Shown piece by piece: positions 56,801-64,000 of a DNA stretch of 64,000 nucleotides (positions within the stretch are counted from its first letter, which is position 1; every line of letters starts with the position of its first letter). This DNA comes from Ipomoea triloba (Eukaryota; Streptophyta; Magnoliopsida; Solanales; Convolvulaceae), in contig NC_044916.1 of the NCBI RefSeq assembly GCF_003576645.1, forward strand, positions 31,945,691 through 32,009,690, in the 5' to 3' direction. The notes under the pieces are model-generated. The model was not told where the DNA came from. It saw nothing but the letters and a program-made list of their open reading frames with translations, and made no database searches. Both the position numbers and the translations under genes were made by a program.

Positions 56801-59800
56801 ACAGTTTGGCTTAGCACAGGAAAGAAGCTTAGCATTGGTGTTATATCTCCTTATACTGCTCAAGTTGTCACCTTAAAAGATACTATTGGCAGAAANNNNN
56901 NNNNNNNNNNNNNNNNNNNNNNNNNNNNNNNNNNNNNNNNNNNNNNNNNNNNNNNNNNNTATGGGATCTGAAGAATTGAACAGTGCTTTTTCACAACCAG
57001 TAATCTCTGATGTTTCCCCTGAGTCATTTGCAGATACATCTTCCTTGGTATGCTTGAGAAGCCAGTGCCTCTCTTTGCTGAAAACTCTTCTACATTCTTT
57101 AGGAGAACTTGATCTTCCATATGCATCAAATAAATACTTGATAAGGGATTTGTGTTTAAAGACATCGACCTTGGTTTTCTGCACTACTTCTAGTTCATAT
57201 AAGATACACTCAATCGAGATGGAGCCATTCAACGTACTGGTCATTGATGAAGCTGCCCAGTTGAGGGAATGTGAATCAGTAATTCCACTTAATCTTCCTG
57301 GTCTGAAGCATGCAATTCTTGTAGGCGATGAATGCCAATTACCGGCAACCGTTCACAGCAAAGTGAGTATTCCATTCTTTTAAGTTATAGTACTCCCTAT
57401 CTGGCATCTGATTACTGACAGCTTTGTTGACATGATGAAAATGGAAAATTGCTATAGGTGTCTGATGAAGCTGGTTTTGGAAGAAGCTTGTTTGAAAGAT
57501 TAAGTTCATTGGGTCATTCAAAACTCATGCTTAATGTGCAATACCGTATGCATCCAGCAATCAGTTGTTTCCCAAATGTGAGTTTCTATCATGGTCAAGT
57601 CCAAGATGCTGAAAATGTGAGAGGCAAAACCTATGAGAGAAAGTATCTTCAGGGAAGAATGTATGGTCCATATTCTTTTATAAGTATCCCCTGTGGAAAA
57701 GAAGAATTGGATGATATTGGGCATAGCAGAAGAAATATGGTTGAAGTGGCTTTAGTAAATAAGATAGTGAAGGACTTGTACAAATGTAAGTGTACATTTT
57801 GTTTATGGTTTTTTGCCATTAATTCTGTTATATTTTCTACTCCCCCCCTACCCTTTTCCCATTTGCTAATATATCCTCACTGATGCTAAAATTCAGAGTG
57901 TGATTATGAGTTAATATTTGTTAGCTTGTACAAAGTAAACCTGATTGAAGTGAAATGTGTTACTTTCTTTTTTGTATTTATTTTACGGACTTATCTTGTT
58001 ATGCACATCTGGATGGCAATTTAGTTAAGTTCTCATGTAATGTTTTAACTTTTTTTTTTTTCTCCAAAACCTTATTTACACAGTTTGGCTTAGCACAGGA
58101 AAGAAGCTTAGCATTGGTGTTATATCTCCTTATACTGCTCAAGTTGTCACCTTAAAAGATACTATTGGCAGAAAGTATGACAACCTTAACGGGTTTGCAA
58201 TTAAGGTGAAGTCTATTGATGGGTTCCAGGGTGGAGAAGAAGATATCATAATTATATCAACTGTGAGATTTAATAGTAGTGGCTCCATTGGTTTTATGAA
58301 AAGTTTGCAAAGAACCAATGTTGCTCTGACCAGGGCAAGGTATTGGTTATCTTCTGATCTTTCTAATTTGAATCTGATAATCCTTAAAGTGTCTTATAAC
58401 TATTTCTTCTGTTCTTCTAGGCACTGTTTGTGGATCTTGGGAAATGAAAGGACACTATTTGATAGCAATTCAGTTTGGAAAGGATTAGTTCTAGATGCAA
58501 AGGATCGCCAATGCCTCTTCTCTGCTGATGAAGACAGTGGTCTGTCAAAAACTATTTTAGATGTCATGAAAGAACTGGATCAACTTGATGATTTGCTCAA
58601 TGCAGATAGTATTGTATTCAAAAGTCAAAGATGGAAGGTAAACAGATTTGATTGCTTGATCCTATTGTTGCTAAACGTGTGGTCTCAATGATGTCAAATT
58701 TGACTGTTTTAGCATTTTTTTTGTCATTACATTCGACATATCCACTCTGCCTAATTGTTGTAAGGCAAATTTGGCTTTTTGGGTAAATTAGAGGGGGATG
58801 TTGGGAGTTGATCTTTTGGACTTTCCATGTTAATGTTTTTCTTACACTTAATGCTTCAACTATATACGTGGTGTTTGAATCGAATGAGTTATATGATACT
58901 TTTAATTGCTATGTTTTTAATTTTTATCTTAATGCAATCACTTTTTTTTTTCTTTTCCATTTTTCATCTAGTCTAGAGTCCCACATTGAAAACATAAGAG
59001 AGAACATATGGGTTTATAAGGCCATGGATTAGACTAGTTATTTGAGTTGTTTCTGTCTTTTAGTTTGGTTTGGCCTATGTGCAATATAGCCTAGTTGAGT
59101 GACCTTGGCTCAATTTTAGATTATAACTCATCTATCCATCTGTTTTGCTATTTAAAATTTTGACGGTGTTTATCTTTTCGATTTTAGTATGCTTCCTAAT
59201 TGTCTAAGGTTAGTAGTACTAATGCCATTTTGGATATTATTTATATTTTCCTTTCCTTGTGTTGTTAGGTTCTTTTAAGTGACAATTTCAAAAGATCATT
59301 TAAAAACTTGGTGACATCTCGCATGAAAATGGCAGTGCTTAATCTTTTAATTAAGCTTGCTGGTGGATGGAGACCTAAGAGAAAAGGTGTGGATTTGGTG
59401 TGTGAAACTTCATCACAGATTGTAAAGCAGTTTAAGGTTGAAGGGTACTATATAGTCTGCACCATTGACATTCAGAAGGAGGTGAAATACACACAAGTGT
59501 TGAGGGCCTGGGATTTATTGTCTCTTGATGAGGTTGGAAAATTATTGAGACGTCTTGATGGCATATTTGCTATGTATACTGATGATTTTATCAATTTGTG
59601 CAAGCAGAAGTGCCTAGATGGGTATGTTGGTTTCTACATATCCTATTATACCTGCAAATCTGCAATGAGAGTTCTCGTTGGGAATTATAGTGTTACATTC
59701 TACATTGTTTAAAGATATGACAACTCTTCTAAATTGCTTTTATTTTTTGCCCAGGGACTTGGAAGTTCCAAAAGCTTGGCCAGCTTCTTATGATCTTGTA

Positions 59801-62800
59801 AGGTTCAAGAATCTTGGTGAAAGATTGGCTGACAGCTCAAATGACTGTGTGGTGGATGGTAGAAGTTACATTGAAAATTCAAGGGTGAATGAAAGCTTAC
59901 TGTTGATGAAGTTTTACTGCTTATCATCTGGTGTTGTCCATCATTTGCTCTCTGACAACCAAGGTGAAGAAATTGATATACCTTTTGAAGTTACTGATGA
60001 GGAGAAGGAGGTAATCCAATTTGGAAGGAGTAGTTTCATATTGGGTCGATCAGGCACTGGGAAAACCACTGTCTTGACCATGAAATTATTTCAAAGGGAG
60101 CAACAGCATCAACTTGCCTTGGGTGGAGTCATGAAAGTTGAGGCAAATGAGATAAGTGAGTATGCAGGAGAAAGTAGCTTTTCTAGACGTGGGAGTACAT
60201 GGAAGAGCCAATCTGAAGTTGATATTAAGAGGACTACCTTAAGGCAGCTTTTTGTCACAGTTAGTCCAAAGCTATGCTATGCCGTCAAACAACATGTTTC
60301 TCATCTGAAACGGTGAGCATGAACAATCTAATTTAGTTTCTGTCAGATTCTATCATCTATTTACAGCTTCTTGTTAAGAAGTACACTGCTCAGTTAGTTA
60401 CCTTTGTGAAGTTAAAAAGTTACTTCAAGTTAATGGATTTTGCTTGTTTTTATGCTGTATCAAATCTTGCCATTGCTTGATTTGAAATTATCTAGTTACC
60501 TGTTCTGATCCTTGTCTGTTTTGTTAGAATAAATAGATAATTCTTCGGTCCCAAAATAGTTGTCTTCATTTCCTTATTAGGGTATTCCAAAATGTTGTCC
60601 GCTTTTCTAAAACAAACACCTTACATCGTTTTACTTTTCTCATTCCCCTCATAATGAAAGTCATTTTTTAAATTAAAAAGTACACTTTGTTGCAGAAGAG
60701 ATAAAATTACATACTTTTCCCTCACCATCTTTAAAATTTGTTCTTACAGTATAGGATACAACCATTATGGGATACTGCGACTTCTTTATGAAGGCTTACC
60801 AGGATATGAAATGCATAAATAGTCATCAAACATATGATTGCATGATAGAATCATTTGCCTTGTTCTGATGCCAATGCAATTGAACTTGGTTTTAATTGCG
60901 AATTGTCTTTCATCCCCTCCCTCCCTGGTTTTAGATTAAGAAGCTTTTATCTTGACGTAGTTTCTATATCCATTACCTAATTTAATGTTTTCCACTTTCT
61001 TCTTACTTGACATGCATTCTATCACATGTATGTTATGATGTTCTTGGCTTATTCAAACAGCTCTTCCATTGAATATAGAGTGTATAAAAGCCTGTTTTCA
61101 TAGTCAAAGATGTTTTGTCTGTAAGACTGTAACTGTAAACCTTAATTATGCCTGCAGGTTTGCTCAGGGGGGTGAAATCTCTGCTGGGAACAGTGTGATG
61201 GATTTGGATGATTTGGATGGATTTTCTCATTTTAATGACATTCCAAATTCTTTTGTTGACATTCCGGATAGTAAGTATCCTCTGGTAATAACATTTCATA
61301 AGTTTTTGATGATGCTTGATGGCACGCTGGGGTCTTCATACTTTGACCGTTTCCTGGATACAAGCAAACTTTCTCTGGACAGTATGCCAAGAGCAGCCAC
61401 TGTAGAAAGTTTCATAAGAGGGAAAGGGGTTAGTTTTGACCACTTTTCTTGCGTGTATTGGCCTCATTTCAATTCCCAATTGACAAAGAATCTTGATCCT
61501 TCCAGAGTGTTTACTGAGATAATTTCACATATAAAAGGAGGCTTGCAAGTGTGTGAGACCGATGGTTCAAAACTCACCCGTGAGGGGTATATTTCAATGT
61601 CTGAGAACAGAACATCCACATTGAATGAGAAGAAGAGAGAGGTAATTTATGACATCTTTCTTGGTTATGAAAAAATGAAGATGGAGCGGGGTGAATTTGA
61701 TTTAGCTGATTTAGTGAATGATCTTCATCTTCGATTAAAGAGTGAAAACTTGAATGGTGACAAAATGGATTTTGTATATATTGATGAAGTTCAAGACCTT
61801 ACAATGAGACAGATTTCACTGTTCAAGTATATTTGCCAAAATGTTGATGAAGGCTTTGTATTTTCTGGAGATACAGCACAAACAATTGCCAGGGGGATAG
61901 ATTTTAGGTTTGAAGATGTGCGGACTTTATTCTATGAGGAGTTTATGATGAAATTAAAGGGTGATGGACCTCCGGCACGAAAAGATAAAGGTCATCTTGC
62001 TGGGGTCTCTTGTTTGCTACAGAACTTTCGTACTCATGCTGGTGTTCTAAGGCTTGCACAGAGTGTAATTGATATTCTTTGTCATTATTTCCCTCAATCT
62101 ATTGATGCTTTGGCACCAGAGACCAGTCTTATATATGGTGAAGCTCCTGTATTACTTAAGCCTGGCAGTGATGAAAATGCTATTGTAACTATCTTTGGTA
62201 ACAGCGGGAGTATTAGTGGGAAAATGGTGGGCTTTGGCGCTGAGCAAGTCATATTAGTGCGTGACGAGTCGGCTAAGAAGGAAGTTTCTGTCTTGGTTGG
62301 AAAACAAGCACTTATTCTAACAATAGTTGAATGCAAGGGCTTAGAGTTCCAGGCGAGTGAGATTGCTATAGCATCCAATTCCTTTCTGGTTCTTTTCTCT
62401 TTCACTGTTTATTTTGTTTTCATAAACAAATTCAACATTCATTGATTGTTTTCTTTTGGGGGACAGGAATAACAGCGCTATTATGATAATTTTTGCTTGA
62501 TCACAAATTTTAATGGAAGACGCTATGTTCTTTGTCCGCCTCCATTGAAATTTGTGATCACATTAACTAGAACTCACATTAACTAGAATGTGTGCTAGAA
62601 CTCGTTTTCTTTCTAGTTCTGCTATATTGTCTGACCACTATCATGTATTATTGTAGGATGTACTGCTTTACAACTTCTTTGGTTCTTCACCACTTAGTAA
62701 TCAATGGAGAGTAGTATATGAATTTATGAAACAGCGAGATATGCTTGACTCGAGATTTCATCAATGCTTCCCAAGTTTTTGTGAAGCAAGGCATACCATT

Positions 62801-64000
62801 TTGTGTTCTGAATTAAAGCAGCTCTATGTGGCTATTACTCGAACAAGGCAAAGGTTATGGATCTGTGAAAGTATCGAGGAGTTTTCAAAACCGATGTTTG
62901 ATTATTGGATGAAAATGTGCCTTGTGGAGGTAAGGGAGGTTGATGACTCACTTGCACAGGCTATGAGACTGGCAAGCACTCCTGAGCAGTGGAGATCACG
63001 GGGAATTAATGTCAGTTGATCTTCCTTTTCTTTTTTGCTAGTATAATTTTCTATTTTTGTTGATATCTACATGTCTGAGTATAAGCCTATCTCTAGTGCT
63101 GGTTTTTTTTTAAAATCAAAATAAATACCATTCATAGCCTTCTCTGATTAAACATTTAAACTGAACTTTTTGAAGACTTCTAGACTATGCATAATCCAAG
63201 AAACTTATCCACTAGTTTTTACCTTTTTAAACTTCAGGTTTTCTAATAGCAGTGGAATATATTTTATTGTGCAGCTCTTTTGGGAGAAAAACTATGAAAT
63301 GGCTATTATGTGTTTTGAAAGGGCAGGAGAGAGAAACTGGGAGAAAAGAGCTAAAGCTACCAGTCTCAGGGACGCTGCTGATCGTATGCGGGATTCAAAT
63401 CCCAATGTCTCCTGTACCTACTTGAGGGAAGCTGCTGAAATATTTGAGTCTATTGGAAGGTTTGAATCTGCAGCTGAATGTTTTTGTGACCTGAAGGAGT
63501 ATGAACGTGCAGGTATTAATTTTTCCCTCTTCACTTTAAGTTGCATCCTTGTGCTTGGCATGAAGGTATGTTACTGTTAGTGTTTGAAATGGACACATCA
63601 CCAAGACAGGAGCATTCTGAAGCTATGTTTTTTCTATATATTAGCATTGTTACTTGAAATATATCATTTGAATGCTGTTGGTCAATTTTTAATTTCTTCT
63701 ATATTGCAGGAACGATTTATCTGAAGAAGTGTGGCAAAGGTGAACATAAAAAAGCTGCAGTGTGTTTTACAAGGGCTGAACGTTATGAGAGTGCTGCAGA
63801 CATATATGCAAAACACAATTGTTTCTCCGAGTGTTTGTCAGTTTGCAGAAAGGGACACCTATATGATATGGGATTGAAATATGTAGAATACTGGAAACAA
63901 CATGCTCAAGAAAGAGGGATAGAAATAGATGGAATTGAACAGGAATTTCTTGAAAGCTGTGCATCTGATTTCTTTGAGCACAATGATAGGAAATCAATGA
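53869..64000 (+). CDS. Helicase copy C: double-helicase protein, incomplete at the window edge and with an internal assembly duplication
   Basis: Exons: 53869-53970, 54140-54682, 54893-56083, 56179-56506, 58084-58339, 58421-58637, 59269-59621, 59755-60312, 61158-62352, 62657-63010, 63275-63512 and 63710-64000 (continues). Leaving out the gap and the repeated block (56896-58174 replaces nothing), the frame is open throughout. SF1B motifs: [38 protein letters not shown]. UvrD motifs: [51 protein letters not shown]-like segment starts in exon 11. Exon sizes match copy A except for exon 1 (four codons shorter), exon 3 (four codons longer) and exon 5 (one codon longer). The intron after exon 9 again has a GC donor. 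It is closest in sequence to the dispersed fragment at 19797-21462. Confidence 0.88.
56896..56959. other. Sequence gap, 64 N, inside exon 5 of copy C
   Basis: Undetermined bases after GGCAGAAA. The sequence that follows restarts inside exon 3. Confidence 1.
56960..58174 (+). repeat. Second copy of 55681-56895 (1,215 bp), probably unmerged contig overlap
   Basis: Every landmark recurs at a constant offset of 1,279: the end of exon 3, intron 3, exon 4 (56179/57458), intron 4 with its C and T homopolymers, and the start of exon 5 (56805/58084). I noticed one substitution (GCAGATAAATC against GCAGATACATC). The first copy ends exactly where the gap starts, and the second ends exactly where novel exon 5 sequence resumes. 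Confidence 0.93.

Noticed and set aside
56960..58174. A fourth helicase gene copy
   Set aside because: Constant offset and near identity with 55681-56895, bounded exactly by the gap, indicate duplicated contig ends.

Overview
The window is plant nuclear DNA, almost certainly a eudicot. It has spliced genes with AT-rich GT-AG introns, three genes for predicted organelle proteins, a solo LTR, several MITEs and long microsatellites. Gene content and TE style would suit an asterid, but the sequence alone does not fix the species.

Layout. 1-4.8 kb: mostly repeats, with at most the first coding exon of a minus-strand gene. 4.8-8.2 kb: complete ten-exon gene for the chloroplast RNA-binding protein CSP41b (381 aa). 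8.5-9.2 kb: microsatellite hairpin and an 80-bp tandem array. 9.4-9.9 kb: intronless four-EF-hand calmodulin-like gene, followed by a sequence gap. 12.7-15.9 kb: minus-strand DYW-type pentatricopeptide repeat (PPR) editing factor of 1,057 aa whose true ATG lies in a short upstream exon. 16.1-19.4 kb: repeats, including a 1,580-bp solo LTR with a perfect 5-bp target duplication. 19.6-21.5 kb: a chimeric locus joining a copy of the TGD2 leader intron to a helicase gene fragment and a foreign basic tail. 24.3-28.1 kb: TGD2, the chloroplast lipid-transfer protein (389 aa, five coding exons). 29.2-33.0 kb: a DUF3531 protein gene. 33.5-35.0 kb: a Mutator-like non-autonomous element and a MITE.

35.7-64 kb holds a direct tandem cluster of very large helicase genes. 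Copy A (35694-47086) is complete: 12 exons, 2,609 aa, with a UPF1/SEN1-like SF1B helicase, then a UvrD/TRANK1-like SF1A helicase, then a TPR-like helical region. Copy B (51068-53795) stops inside exon 4 at a single undetermined base and runs straight into the 5' end of copy C (53869 to the window end). Copy C itself contains a 64-base gap followed by a second copy of the preceding 1,215 bp, which looks like unmerged contig ends. The shortened copy B and the extra piece in copy C should therefore be treated as assembly problems until shown otherwise.

The most interesting items are the double-helicase fusion family with its dispersed fragment, the chimeric TGD2-leader/helicase locus, a GC-AG intron shared by the paralogues, an in-frame TAG followed by 39 open codons at the end of copy A, and a dispersed family of palindromic repeats including a perfect 34-bp palindrome.
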